Shown piece by piece: positions 36,947-45,566 of a stretch of 64,000 bases of DNA. The first letter of the stretch is position 1. Each line of letters opens with the position of its first letter. The stretch spans positions 372,001 through 436,000 of the forward strand of contig NZ_JADHDT010000002.1 in NCBI RefSeq assembly GCF_016820445.1, read 5' to 3'. Below the pieces are notes generated by a model, which was not told the origin of the DNA, searched no databases, and was given only the letters and a program-made list of their open reading frames with translations. The position numbers and the translations under genes are program-made. This DNA is from Sphingomonas beigongshangi. GTDB lineage: Bacteria; Pseudomonadota; Alphaproteobacteria; Sphingomonadales; Sphingomonadaceae.

Positions 36947-37255
36947 TCAGCCCGCCCGCCGGTCGAACGCCGCCAGCTCGTAGGCGATCGACGCCTCGAC
37001 CAGCAGCTCCCACAGCTCGCCGACAGCCTCTTCGGGCACGCCGAGCCGCACCGCCTCGGCGCGCGCATTGGCGATCACCTGCGCCTTGCGCGCCTCGTCG
37101 CGGACGTGACCGCGCTGCGGCTTGATGCGCGCGGCCGCGTCCATATAGGCGAATCGGCGCGCGAGCAACGCGACCAGCTCGCGATCGAGCGCGTCGACAC
37201 CGGCGCGGACCTCGGTCATGGTGGTGCAGTCGGGGCCGGCGAGGATCGTCGTCAT
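36947..37255 (-). CDS. Chorismate mutase (AroQ type)
   Basis: A 102-aa all-helical chorismate mutase that converts chorismate to prephenate. Family signature residues are in VRAGVDALDRELVALLARRFAYMDAAARIK (Arg and Lys of the active site), RDEARKAQVIANARAEA and EAVGELWELLVEASIAYE. It may start at the internal ATG at 37219 instead. It is a free-standing domain, not fused to prephenate dehydratase. Confidence 0.9.
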   Translation of the reverse strand: MTTILAGPDCTTMTEVRAGVDALDRELVALLARRFAYMDAAARIKPQRGHVRDEARKAQVIANARAEAVRLGVPEEAVGELWELLVEASIAYELAAFDRRAG

Positions 37256-37293
37256 GCGCCCGCCTGTGCCGGGGCGGCATCATCCTGTCCAGC

Positions 37294-37321
37294 TTGACTT
37301 CGCGCGTCCCCCCCGCTAGGC
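37294..37321 (+). promoter_or_regulatory. rpsD promoter candidate, TTGACT-N16-CTAGGC
   Basis: TTGACT (37294-37299), 16 bp, CTAGGC (37316-37321). It predicts a leader of about 130 bases before rpsD. The tRNA-Lys gene has the same hexamers and spacing. Confidence 0.6.
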
Positions 37322-37460
37322 GCGCGCCTTCGCAACCGCCCCCGCATCCCGGTGAAGCGGCGGGCCTGCCCTCCTTGTTGGAGACCAGCAGCGCGATACC
37401 GGGACCACCCCTGCGGCCCAAGCTGCAGGATCACGTCGTTGTAGTTGCCAAGGAATCATT

Positions 37461-38075
37461 ATGTCGAAGCGTGCAAGCGCCAAGTACAAGCTCGACCGGC
37501 GCATGGGCGAGAACATCTGGGGCCGCCCGAAGAGCCCCGTCAACAAGCGTGAATATGGCCCGGGCCAGCATGGCCAGCGTCGCAAGGGCAAGGTTTCCGA
37601 CTTCGGCCTGCAGCTGCGCGCGAAGCAGAAGCTCAAGGGCTATTACGGCGACGTCACCGAGAAGCAGTTCCGCGCCTGCTACACCGAGGCGGCGCGCATG
37701 AAGGGCGACACCAGCCAGAACCTGATCGGCCTGCTCGAGCAGCGTCTCGACATGATCGTCTATCGCGCCAAGTTCGCGCCGACGATCTTCGCCGCGCGCC
37801 AGCTCGTCAGCCACGGCCACATCCGCGTCAACGGCGTGAAGTGCAACATCGCGTCGCGCCGCTGCTACGTCGGCGACGAGATCTCGCTGGGCAAGAAGGC
37901 GCAGGAAATGGCGCTGGTGCTTGAGGCGCAGGGCCTGGCCGAGCGTGACGTTCCCGATTACGTCGCCGCCGACGGCAACGCCAAGGTCTCGCTGGTCCGC
38001 GTCCCGACGCTGGACGAGGTGCCTTATCCGGTGAAGATGGAGCCGAACCTGGTGGTCGAGTTCTACTCGCGCTAA
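37461..38075 (+). CDS. rpsD: 30S ribosomal protein S4
   Basis: Primary-assembly protein of the small subunit that nucleates 16S rRNA folding. The 204-aa protein starts [23 protein letters not shown] and has the S4 RNA-binding domain [35 protein letters not shown]. It is transcribed alone, outside the alpha operon, as in other alphaproteobacteria. The leader is long and S4 autoregulates in other bacteria, but I see no pseudoknot that I can assign. AAGGAA precedes the ATG. Confidence 0.98.
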   Translation: MSKRASAKYKLDRRMGENIWGRPKSPVNKREYGPGQHGQRRKGKVSDFGLQLRAKQKLKGYYGDVTEKQFRACYTEAARMKGDTSQNLIGLLEQRLDMIVYRAKFAPTIFAARQLVSHGHIRVNGVKCNIASRRCYVGDEISLGKKAQEMALVLEAQGLAERDVPDYVAADGNAKVSLVRVPTLDEVPYPVKMEPNLVVEFYSR

Positions 38076-38135
38076 GTTGAGAAAAGGCGAGACCAACCGG
38101 AGGCGCCACGGCGCCGTTCGGCGGTCGGTCGAAAA

Positions 38136-38165
38136 GGGCGGTCCCGTCGGGGCCGCCCTTTTTCT
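38136..38165 (+). terminator. Intrinsic terminator after rpsD
   Basis: Stem GGGCGGTCCC (38136-38145) with GGGGCCGCCC (38149-38158), one wobble, loop GTC, then TTTTTCTT. Confidence 0.9.
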
Positions 38166-38298
38166 TGGACGAGGGGCAAGGGTGCATCCCGCCCGCTGCC
38201 GGTATAGCGTCGGGGCGCGACGCGCGGGGATCACGAACGTGGACAAGCCCCCCACCTCGCGGCACAAGACGCGGCATGTCGCCATGCCGGAGTTCCTG

Positions 38299-39936
38299 AT
38301 GCGCCGTCCTTTTCTCGCCGCCCTCCTCTTCGCCACCGCGGCGCCCGCCACCGCGCAGACCCTGCCGCAAATCTCTGTCGAGACGATGAAGGAGGTCACG
38401 AAGACCCTGTCGTCGGACGCGTTCGAAGGACGCGCGCCGGGCAGCGCGGGCGAGACCAAGACGCTCGCCTATCTGCAGCAGCAGTTCGAGAAGGCGGGGC
38501 TGAAGCCCGGCAACAAGGGCAAGTGGCTGCAGGACGTGCCGCTGGTCGAGATCACCGCTAAGAACGTGACGCCGCTCACCATCACCGGCGGCAAGACCCC
38601 GCTCAGCCTAGCCTATGGCCCAGACATGGTCGTCGGCACCTATCGCGTCACGCCGCATATCGATGTGAAGGACAGCGACGTCGTCTTCGCCGGCTATGGC
38701 ATCGTCGCGCCTGAAAAGGGCTGGAACGACTATGCCGGCCTCGACGTGAAGGGGAAGACGGTGATCGTGCTGATCAACGATCCCGACTGGCAGCAGAAGG
38801 ATCTGAACGGCCCATTCAACGGCCGGGCGATGACCTATTACGGCCGCTGGACGTACAAATACGAAGAAGCGGCGCGCCAGGGCGCGGCGGCGGTGATCAT
38901 CGTCCATCAGACCGAACCCGCCGCCTATGGCTGGAACGTCGTCCGGTCGAGCAATACCGGACCAGCGCATGTCGCGGACGCCGCCAACGGCCACATGGAC
39001 GATACCGCCGTGCACGGCTGGATGCAGCTGGACAAGGCGCGCGCGCTGTTCGCCAGTGCGGGCAAGGACTTCGACCAGCTGGCCGCCGCCGCCAGGGTTA
39101 AGGGGTTCAAGGCGGTCCCGCTGGGCGTCAAGGCGTCCGTCTCGTTCGACAACGACATCACCAAGCAGGTGTCGCACAATGTCGTCGGTATCCTGCCGGG
39201 GCGCGAGGCGCCGAACGAATATGTGCTGCTGTCGGCGCATTGGGACCATCTGGGCCATTGCACGCCGGTCAACGGTGACGGCATCTGCAACGGCGCGATC
39301 GACAATGCGGACGGTACCGCGGCGCTCGTCGCGTTGGCTGAGGCCAATGCCAAGGCGGGACCGGCCCGCCGCTCGATGGTGTTCGTCGCGCTGACGGCGG
39401 AGGAATCGGGGCTGCTCGGCTCCGCTTACTATGGCGACAACCCGATCTATCCGCTCAGCCAGACGGTGGGCGGTGCCAATATGGACGCGCTCGCGATGTA
39501 CGGGCCGGCGAAGGACGTGATCGTCATCGGCCCGGGCAAGTCGGAACTCGACCGCTATCTGAACGCGGCGCTTGCGCGGCAGGGCCGCACCGCCACGCCC
39601 GAGCCGACGCCGGAAAAGGGTTTCTATTACCGCTCCGACCATTTCAGCCTGGCGAAGCATGGCGTGCCGATGGTCTATTTCGAAACCGGGCAGGACCTGG
39701 TGACGGGCGGCCGTGCGGCGGGCGCCGCGGCGGCCAAGGATTACGAGGAGCATCGTTACCACGCGCCTCAGGACGAATATGATCCCAAATGGGATTGGCG
39801 CGGGGTGGAGCAGGACGTGCAGCTCTATTACATGATCGCGCGCGATCTCGCGGACGGACGCGACTGGCCCAACTGGATGCCGGGCGACGAATTCCGCGCG
39901 ATCCGAGACAAGAGCCGCGCAGGAGCTTCGCAGTGA
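38299..39936 (+). CDS. Exported M28 family metallopeptidase
   Basis: Zinc aminopeptidase of 545 aa with a signal peptide (about 1-19, ATAQ). A protease-associated insert (about 130-230, AGYGIVAPEKGWNDYAGLDVKGK and GAAAVIIVHQTEPAAYG) precedes the catalytic domain. Zinc and catalytic motifs are LLSAHWDHLGH, GAIDNADGTAALVALAEA, LTAEESGLLGSAYYGD and the late His in RSDHFSLAKHGVPM. The ATG at 38299 has GGAG six bases upstream; 38284 is an alternative. Its stop overlaps the aguA start. Peptidase-derived arginine could feed the agmatine route, which is inference. Confidence 0.9.
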   Translation: MRRPFLAALLFATAAPATAQTLPQISVETMKEVTKTLSSDAFEGRAPGSAGETKTLAYLQQQFEKAGLKPGNKGKWLQDVPLVEITAKNVTPLTITGGKTPLSLAYGPDMVVGTYRVTPHIDVKDSDVVFAGYGIVAPEKGWNDYAGLDVKGKTVIVLINDPDWQQKDLNGPFNGRAMTYYGRWTYKYEEAARQGAAAVIIVHQTEPAAYGWNVVRSSNTGPAHVADAANGHMDDTAVHGWMQLDKARALFASAGKDFDQLAAAARVKGFKAVPLGVKASVSFDNDITKQVSHNVVGILPGREAPNEYVLLSAHWDHLGHCTPVNGDGICNGAIDNADGTAALVALAEANAKAGPARRSMVFVALTAEESGLLGSAYYGDNPIYPLSQTVGGANMDALAMYGPAKDVIVIGPGKSELDRYLNAALARQGRTATPEPTPEKGFYYRSDHFSLAKHGVPMVYFETGQDLVTGGRAAGAAAAKDYEEHRYHAPQDEYDPKWDWRGVEQDVQLYYMIARDLADGRDWPNWMPGDEFRAIRDKSRAGASQ

Positions 39937-40925
39937 CCCTTGCCGTGACGAACACCCCGAACCGTCCCACGCCGCCGGCCGAATGGGCGCCGCACAAGGC
40001 GGTGTGGATCGGCTTTCCCAGCCATCCCGAATTGTGGGTGGACGATCTCGCTCCCGCGCGTGAGGAGGTCGTCGCGTTCGCGCGCGCCGTCCACGCCGAG
40101 GGACGCGGAGAGGCGGTGATTCTCGTCGCGGCCGATGCGGAAGCAGGCGAGGCCGCCGAGAGCATGGCGCCCTTCGCGCAGGTGGTGGTGGAGCCGTTCG
40201 GCGACATCTGGTTGCGCGATACCGCACCGATCCTGCTCGACAACGGCGAGGCGGCCGACTTCGATTTCAACGGCTGGGGCGGCAAATACGATCTGCCGGG
40301 GGACGATTCGATCGGGCTGCGGCTCGGCAGGTCGATCGGCGCGAAGGTCGGCTATTGCAACTGGGTGCTCGAGGGCGGGGCGATCGACGGCGACGGCGCG
40401 GGCACCGTTGTGACGACCGAGCAATGCCTACTCAACGCCAATCGCAATCCTACGATGAGCAAGGCGGACATCGAGCGCCGACTGCGCGAGGATCTGGGCT
40501 TCACGCGTATCGTGTGGCTCGGCGACGGCCTGCTCAACGACCATACTGACGGCCATGTCGACAATCTCGCGCGGTTCGTCGGCGAGGGACGCGTCGCCTT
40601 GCCGCAGGCGGCGGAGAACGACCCCAATTGGCAGGTGTTTCAGCATGCCGAACGCGACGCGCGCGCTGCTGGTCTGGAGGTGGTGCTGATCCCCTCGCCG
40701 GGGCGCGTGCTGCGCGACGAGGAGGTCGTGCCCGCAAGCTACATGAATTTCTTCATCGGCAACGCCGCGGTGGTCGTGCCGCTGTACGGCAGCGAGAACG
40801 ACGCGGCCGCCGTCGCCGCGATCCAGGCGATCTTCCCCGACCGGACCGCCGTGGGCCTGCGCGCGGACCATATCCTGACCGGTGGCGGCAGCTTCCACTG
40901 CATCAGTCAACAGATCCCGGCGTGA
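39933..40925 (+). CDS. aguA: Agmatine deiminase
   Basis: Hydrolyses agmatine to N-carbamoylputrescine and ammonia. The 330-aa guanidine-modifying fold has PPAEWAPHKAVWIGFPSH, FGDIWLRDTAPILL, FDFNGWGGKYDLPGDD, VLEGGAIDGDGAG, NDHTDGHVDN and the nucleophile in GGGSFHCISQQIPA (Cys323). The GTG start overlaps the peptidase stop (GTGA) with AGGAG seven bases upstream. The next step, AguB, is encoded 1.5 kb downstream on the same strand. Confidence 0.95.
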   Translation: MTLAVTNTPNRPTPPAEWAPHKAVWIGFPSHPELWVDDLAPAREEVVAFARAVHAEGRGEAVILVAADAEAGEAAESMAPFAQVVVEPFGDIWLRDTAPILLDNGEAADFDFNGWGGKYDLPGDDSIGLRLGRSIGAKVGYCNWVLEGGAIDGDGAGTVVTTEQCLLNANRNPTMSKADIERRLREDLGFTRIVWLGDGLLNDHTDGHVDNLARFVGEGRVALPQAAENDPNWQVFQHAERDARAAGLEVVLIPSPGRVLRDEEVVPASYMNFFIGNAAVVVPLYGSENDAAAVAAIQAIFPDRTAVGLRADHILTGGGSFHCISQQIPA

Positions 40926-40953
40926 TGGACAGGCGCGCGCCGGACGCCTAGTC
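40926..40953 (+). promoter_or_regulatory. Promoter candidate, TGGACA-N16-CTAGTC
   Basis: TGGACA (40926-40931) directly after the aguA stop, 16 bp, CTAGTC (40948-40953). It would give separate transcription of the membrane gene at 41006 and perhaps of aguB. Confidence 0.45.
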
Positions 40954-41005
40954 TGCCGGGCGCCTGCGTACGGGGCGGTGATCCTCGGGCGGGACGACGC
41001 GAGGG

Positions 41006-42034
41006 ATGGCGGCGATGACGTTCGCGACGATCGGCACGACGGAGCAGGCGCGGCGACGGACGATCCTGGCGCATGTGCTGCCGATCACCGCATTAGGGGC
41101 GGCGGCAATGGCGACGCGCACCGCCCCCGCGCTGAATCATCCCCGTATCGCCGCGCTGCTGTTCGTCTGGATCGCATGCGACGCGCTGACGCTCGGATTG
41201 GTTGCGCGCCGGCGCCGGCCGCTCCCGCGGCAGGTGCTCGCGACGCTGGCGGGCGGTGCCTTCGCAGCCTGGATGCTCTCGCCCGCGCCGTTGCGCGGGG
41301 TGATCGTCGCGACCCCTTGGCTCGCCGCGGCGATGATGCTGGTCGTGACGCTGCATGCCGGCGTGCGCCTCGTCCGCGTCGGCGCGCTGCTGCCGCGGAC
41401 CGACCTGCGCGACGCTGACGGCTGGCGCGTGCTGCTGTCGGAGATGCTGCCCCCTGCGGTCGCGCGCGTGCTGATCGCGGAGGTGCGGCTGCTCCACCTC
41501 GCGCTATTCCGCTGGAGCGCGCCTGCGGACATTCCGGCCGGGACACGCGGCTTCGCCTATCATCGCCAGCTGGCGCCGATGATGACGGCCATGACCATCC
41601 TGTCGATGATAGAGATCGGCGTGACGCATCTGGTCGTGTCGCACTGGAGCCGCACGGCCGCGACCATCATGGCGGTCATCGGCGAATTGTCGCTCGTCTA
41701 TCTCGTCGGCGTCATCAAGTCGCTGCGGCTGCGCCCGGTGCTGCTGACGCCGAGCGGCGTCCACCTGCGCGTCGGGACGCTCGTGGACCGGGTCATCGCC
41801 TTTGCCGACATCGCCGGGTTCGAGGCCGAGCCTGCTGGCGATCGCGTTCGCGCGGCGGATACGCTCAACGTCGGCCTGCTTGCCTGGCCGAACCTGATGA
41901 TCCGACTGCGCGAGCCGCTGCCGCGGCGCGGCCTGTTCGGCGCGAAACCGCCCGTCGTGGCCATCGCCTTCCGCCTTGACGATCCTGCCCCCTTCGCGCG
42001 TTTGCTGCGGTGGCGGCTGGGGTTGCCGGCATGA
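41006..42034 (+). CDS. Hypothetical membrane protein between aguA and aguB
   Basis: I do not recognise this 342-aa protein. About seven hydrophobic segments fall at residues 22-110 and 195-235. The C-terminal 100 residues are soluble and beta-rich (LLTPSGVHLRVGTLVDRVIAFADIAGFEA, NVGLLAWPNLMIRLREPL), like a PH-type domain. GAGG sits very close to the ATG at 41006, so 41015 may be the true start. It is followed by DUF3147 after 19 bp. Confidence 0.65.
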   Translation: MAAMTFATIGTTEQARRRTILAHVLPITALGAAAMATRTAPALNHPRIAALLFVWIACDALTLGLVARRRRPLPRQVLATLAGGAFAAWMLSPAPLRGVIVATPWLAAAMMLVVTLHAGVRLVRVGALLPRTDLRDADGWRVLLSEMLPPAVARVLIAEVRLLHLALFRWSAPADIPAGTRGFAYHRQLAPMMTAMTILSMIEIGVTHLVVSHWSRTAATIMAVIGELSLVYLVGVIKSLRLRPVLLTPSGVHLRVGTLVDRVIAFADIAGFEAEPAGDRVRAADTLNVGLLAWPNLMIRLREPLPRRGLFGAKPPVVAIAFRLDDPAPFARLLRWRLGLPA

Positions 42035-42053
42035 TGCCGGCGCACCCGGTGCG

Positions 42054-42404
42054 ATGCTCGCGCTGATCGTCCGCGCCACCGTGTCGGGGATCATCGTCGC
42101 GCTGGTCGCGCTGATCGCGCGGCGCAACCCGGCGGCGGGTGCGCTGGTCGCGTCGCTGCCGCTCGTTTCGGTACTGGGCATGATATGGCTGTGGCACGAC
42201 ACGCGCGATCCGGTGCGGCTGGCGGATCATGCGCAGGCGACTCTCTGGTACGTCGTGCCGTCGCTGCCGATGTTCCTCGTCATCCCGATGCTACTGAGGC
42301 ACGGGGTCGGTTTCTGGCCGGCGCTCGGCGGCGGTTGCGCTGTCACGGTTGCACTCTATCTCGCCACCGTTGCGATCGCCGCGCGATTCGGCGTCACCCT
42401 GTAG
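42054..42404 (+). CDS. DUF3147 family membrane protein
   Basis: A 116-aa protein with four membrane helices: LALIVRATVSGIIVALVALIAR, GALVASLPLVSVLGMIWLWHD, ATLWYVVPSLPMFLVIPMLL and a last glycine-rich helix. This is the DUF3147 pattern; function is unknown. It ends 8 bases before aguB and is very likely co-transcribed with it. Confidence 0.8.
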   Translation: MLALIVRATVSGIIVALVALIARRNPAAGALVASLPLVSVLGMIWLWHDTRDPVRLADHAQATLWYVVPSLPMFLVIPMLLRHGVGFWPALGGGCAVTVALYLATVAIAARFGVTL

Positions 42405-42412
42405 GACCTGTC

Positions 42413-43288
42413 ATGACCGAAATCACCGTCGCCGCGCTGCAGCTCGGCTTTTCCAGCGATATCGACGCGAACATCGCCAACGTCACCCGTCTGGTTCGCG
42501 AGGCGGCGGGGAGCGGGGCGCAGGTGATCCTGCCGCCGGAACTGTTCGAGGGCGAATATTTCTGCCGCGTCGAGGACGAAGGCCTGTTCGCCAATGCCGC
42601 CCCGACACAGGACCACAAGGCCGTGCGGGCGATGCAGGCCCTGGCCCGTGATTTGGGCGTCACCATCCCGACCAGCTTCTTCGAGGCGGACGGCCCGCAT
42701 TATTACAACAGCCTCGCGATGATCGGACCCGACGGCGCGATTCAGGGCGTCTATCGCAAGAGCCATATTCCCGACGGGCCGGGTTATGAGGAGAAATTCT
42801 ATTTCCGTCCCGGCAACACCGGGTTCAAGGTCTGGCCGGCGCCGCCGCAGGCGCCCGGCTGGACGCTCGGCGTCGGCGTCTGCTGGGATCAATGGTATCC
42901 GGAAACCGCGCGCGCGCTGATGCTGATGGGGGCGGAAATCCTGTTCTACCCGACCGCGATCGGCAGTGAGCCGCACGACACCAGCCTCGATACGGCACGG
43001 CTGTGGCGGCGCGCGATGGTCGGCCATGCGGTCAGCAACGTCGTGCCCGTCGTCGCCGCCAACCGTATCGGCGTGGAGCCCCATGGAGAGGAGGGCGGCC
43101 AGACCTTCTACGGGACAAGCTTCATCGCCGACGAGCGCGGCGACATCCTCGCCGAACTGGGCCGGGAGGAGGAGGGCGTGATCACCGCGACGCTGGACCT
43201 CGCCCGCATCCGCCGTCACCGCGCCGCGTTCGGCTTCTTCCGCGACCGCCGTCCCGAGCTGTACGGACGGCTCGTCCAGGACGTCTGA
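42413..43288 (+). CDS. aguB: N-carbamoylputrescine amidase
   Basis: Nitrilase-superfamily enzyme that converts N-carbamoylputrescine to putrescine, carbon dioxide and ammonia. The 291-aa protein has the catalytic triad in PPELFEGEYF (Glu), YRKSHIPDGPGYEEKFYF (Lys) and GVGVCWDQWYPE (Cys), the last two typical of AguB rather than other nitrilases. AGGA precedes the ATG. With aguA it completes arginine-derived putrescine synthesis, given agmatine; no arginine decarboxylase gene is in the window. Confidence 0.93.
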   Translation: MTEITVAALQLGFSSDIDANIANVTRLVREAAGSGAQVILPPELFEGEYFCRVEDEGLFANAAPTQDHKAVRAMQALARDLGVTIPTSFFEADGPHYYNSLAMIGPDGAIQGVYRKSHIPDGPGYEEKFYFRPGNTGFKVWPAPPQAPGWTLGVGVCWDQWYPETARALMLMGAEILFYPTAIGSEPHDTSLDTARLWRRAMVGHAVSNVVPVVAANRIGVEPHGEEGGQTFYGTSFIADERGDILAELGREEEGVITATLDLARIRRHRAAFGFFRDRRPELYGRLVQDV

Positions 43289-43299
43289 GCCAGCGTCAG

Positions 43300-43998
43300 T
43301 CAGCGCGACAGCTGCACCGCGCGCGCGAACACAGCCGCGAACATATCCGGAGTCAGGCGACCCGTGTTCTGGTTGTAGCGCGAGCAATGGTAGCTATCGA
43401 GCACGATGCGGTCGTCGGGCATCCGGTGCTCGGCGCCGTGCGCGAATCGCGCCTTGGGCAGCTTGCCGCCCATCGCCTTGACCACCGACTGGTGCGCGAT
43501 CTGGCCGAGTGCGACGACCAGCCGAATCTTCGGGAGTGCGGCCAGTTCCGTCTCTAGGAAGGGGCGACAAGTGCGGATCTCCTCCGGCGTCGGCTTGTTT
43601 TCCGGCGGCAGGCATTTGACGGCGTTGAGAATGATCACGCCCTTTAGCGTCAGCGCCTCGTCCGCCTTGCCGGTATAGCTTCCCTCCGCCAGGCCGGCGG
43701 CGGTCAGCGTGTCGTAGAGCAGCGGACCAGAGCGGTCGCCAGTGAACGGTCGTCCGGTCCTGTTGGCGCCCTGGCGGCCGGGGGCGAGGCCGACGATCGC
43801 CAGCCAGGCGTCGGGATCGCCAACGGCAGGCACCGGCGCATTCCACCATTGCGGCAGTTCCGCGCGCAGCTCTTCGCGTACGGCTACCAGGCGCGGACAG
43901 AGCGGGCAGTCGCGTGGCGGCTCGATGGCGAGCAGCGGCGTGAAGGGTGGCGCGTTCGGCGCTGGGGGGGCGGCGTCGGCGGAGGTTTCGATGGACAT
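43300..43998 (-). CDS. Family 5 uracil-DNA glycosylase (UdgB-like)
   Basis: Removes uracil and other deaminated bases from DNA. The 232-aa protein has the family 5 motif VGLAPGRQGANRTGRPFTGDRSG, with no Asp/Asn at the usual general-base site, and the late HCSRYNQNTG motif. Cysteines in CPLCPRL (Cys31 and Cys34), NAVKCLPP and IRTCRPF can hold a [4Fe-4S] cluster. It ends 12 bp after the convergent aguB gene. Confidence 0.9.
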   Translation of the reverse strand: MSIETSADAAPPAPNAPPFTPLLAIEPPRDCPLCPRLVAVREELRAELPQWWNAPVPAVGDPDAWLAIVGLAPGRQGANRTGRPFTGDRSGPLLYDTLTAAGLAEGSYTGKADEALTLKGVIILNAVKCLPPENKPTPEEIRTCRPFLETELAALPKIRLVVALGQIAHQSVVKAMGGKLPKARFAHGAEHRMPDDRIVLDSYHCSRYNQNTGRLTPDMFAAVFARAVQLSR

Positions 43999-44087
43999 GG
44001 CTTTTGCGTTAGAGGCTGTTCCACGTAGGGGGAAGCGGTGCCGGCGCCGCGCCGATCCTTCGTGACGGGTCGGTCGTGAGGGGCGCA

Positions 44088-44567
44088 ATGGCGACGAAGA
44101 CGGTCTATGCAATCGGCCTGGGGTCCAACCGCCGGGGGCGGCATGGCGGCCCCGCGGACGAGGTGCGGGCCGCGCTGGCGGCGATCGGCGGCGTGGTTGC
44201 GGTCTCGCCGGTGATCGTCACGCCCCCGCTCGGCCCGTCCATCCGCCGCTTCGCCAATGCCGCTGCCCTGATCCAGTGCACTGAAACTCCGCCGCAATTG
44301 CTGGCGCGGTTGAAGCGGATCGAGGCGGCCTTTGGCAGACGACGGGGACGGCGCTGGGGGGCACGGGTGATCGACCTCGACATCCTGCTCTGGTCGGAAG
44401 GGCGCTGGCGTACGCGGCACCTCGTCGTGCCGCACACTGCGCTCGCGGAACGCGCCTTCGCACTGCAGCCTCTGCGTCACATCGCCCCCGACTGGCGGCA
44501 TCCCCTGCGCGGCCGGACGGTGCGTCAATTGGCGGCAAGGATTGACCGGCGGCGCCCGCGCGCCTAG
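44088..44567 (+). CDS. folK: 6-hydroxymethyl-7,8-dihydropterin pyrophosphokinase
   Basis: Transfers pyrophosphate to hydroxymethyldihydropterin in folate synthesis. The 159-aa protein has YAIGLGSNRRG, IRRFANAAALIQC, LLARLKRIEAAFGR, the substrate motif RWGARVIDLDILLW and LVVPHTALAERAFALQPL. GAGG lies before the ATG. folP, the next step, is 16 kb away in this window. The tRNA-Lys promoter lies inside its last codons. Confidence 0.93.
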   Translation: MATKTVYAIGLGSNRRGRHGGPADEVRAALAAIGGVVAVSPVIVTPPLGPSIRRFANAAALIQCTETPPQLLARLKRIEAAFGRRRGRRWGARVIDLDILLWSEGRWRTRHLVVPHTALAERAFALQPLRHIAPDWRHPLRGRTVRQLAARIDRRRPRA

Positions 44568-44569
44568 GC
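44542..44569 (+). promoter_or_regulatory. tRNA-Lys promoter candidate, TTGACC-N16-CTAGGC
   Basis: TTGACC (44542-44547), 16 bp, CTAGGC (44564-44569), inside the 3' end of folK. The predicted start lies about 15 bases before the mature tRNA. Confidence 0.6.
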
Positions 44570-44590
44570 CCCCGCACGCGCCGATGGCAG

Positions 44591-44666
44591 GGGTCCGTAG
44601 CTCAGTCGGTAGAGCAAGCGACTTTTAATCGAGAGGTCCCGGGTTCGAGTCCCGGCGGACCCACCA
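44591..44666 (+). tRNA. tRNA-Lys (TTT), CCA encoded
   Basis: Seventy-six bases with acceptor GGGTCCG/CGGACCC, D-stem GCTC/GAGC, T-stem CCGGG/CCCGG, loop CTTTTAA with anticodon TTT, discriminator A and encoded CCA. The anticodon stem is AGCGA with TCGAG: the inner three pairs form, but the outer two positions oppose A with G and G with A. Confidence 0.95.
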
Positions 44667-44788
44667 TCGGCAGCCCTCTTACTGCGCCCCTATGTCCCGA
44701 CGTTTACCGGCCGCATGGCGAGGGAACCCGTCCTGCTATCGATCGTCCCCATCGGACCGGCGGGTCACACAGCGCAAGGATCGGAAGG

Positions 44789-45505
44789 ATGACGGACACG
44801 GGCGATCATCGCGTGGGATCTGACGTCGCACCGTCGCCGCGGCGCGTTCCACCGCTGCTCGTCGGCCTGGGGGTGATCGCGATCGGCCTCGCGCTGATGT
44901 TGGCAGGTGGCTACGCGACCAGCCGCTGGCCCTTCGCCTTCGATCGCGTCATCCTCGTCTCGCTGCGTGCCTGGCATGGCCCAAGCTGGCTGCCCAAGGT
45001 CGCCGCCGACATCACCGCGCTGGGCGGAGGCGTAGTGCTGACGATCGTGGTGGTGGCGGTCGTCGGCCTGCTGCTGGTGCAACGCTTATGGCTGACCGCG
45101 CTGGCGATCGGCGCGGCAAGCCTGTCCGCGGGGATGATGGTCGACCTCGTCAAGGGGCTCGCGGTGCGCACCCGACCCGATCTCGTCCCGCATCTCGTCG
45201 ATGTCACCGGCTATAGCTTCCCGAGCGGCCATGCCGCATCCAGCGCCTGCATCTACCTGACCCTCGCTGCGCTCGGCGGTCAGGTGACGCCCGATCGGGC
45301 GACCCGTCGCTACCTGCTTGTCATCGCCGTGCTGCTGGTCGGGGCCATCGGATCTAGCCGCGTCTATCTGGGCGTGCACTGGCCGAGCGACGTGATCGGC
45401 GGCTGGAGCTTCGGCACGCTGTGGGCGCTCGGCTGGTGGATCGCCACGGCGGGCGCGCGCCGTGCGATCGGGGGTGAGCACCTGGATCGCGCCGCGAGAG
45501 ACTGA
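44789..45505 (+). CDS. PAP2 family membrane phosphatase
   Basis: A 238-aa protein with about six helices and the three PAP2 motifs: KGLAVRTRPD, YSFPSGHAASS and SRVYLGVHWPSDVIGG. It probably dephosphorylates lipid phosphates such as undecaprenyl pyrophosphate or phosphatidic acid on the periplasmic side. AAGGA and AGG sit before the ATG. It stands alone after tRNA-Lys. Confidence 0.9.
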   Translation: MTDTGDHRVGSDVAPSPRRVPPLLVGLGVIAIGLALMLAGGYATSRWPFAFDRVILVSLRAWHGPSWLPKVAADITALGGGVVLTIVVVAVVGLLLVQRLWLTALAIGAASLSAGMMVDLVKGLAVRTRPDLVPHLVDVTGYSFPSGHAASSACIYLTLAALGGQVTPDRATRRYLLVIAVLLVGAIGSSRVYLGVHWPSDVIGGWSFGTLWALGWWIATAGARRAIGGEHLDRAARD

Positions 45506-45507
45506 CC

Positions 45508-45566
45508 TGCGATCCGGTTGGCCCGGATTGGGCGGGTACTGATTCGACCCAGGTGGATAAGACTCT
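45508..45566. repeat. Possible shortened third copy of the 11259/13804 repeat
   Basis: The segment starts TGCGATCC and ends GTGGATAAGACTCT, similar to the two ends of copies A and B (TGCGATCC and GTGAATCAGACTCT), but the middle is missing and does not align. Chance similarity cannot be excluded. Confidence 0.3.

Noticed and set aside
44591..44666. tRNA-Lys as an integration site
   Set aside because: No integrase, no direct repeat of the tRNA 3' end, and ordinary genes lie on both sides.
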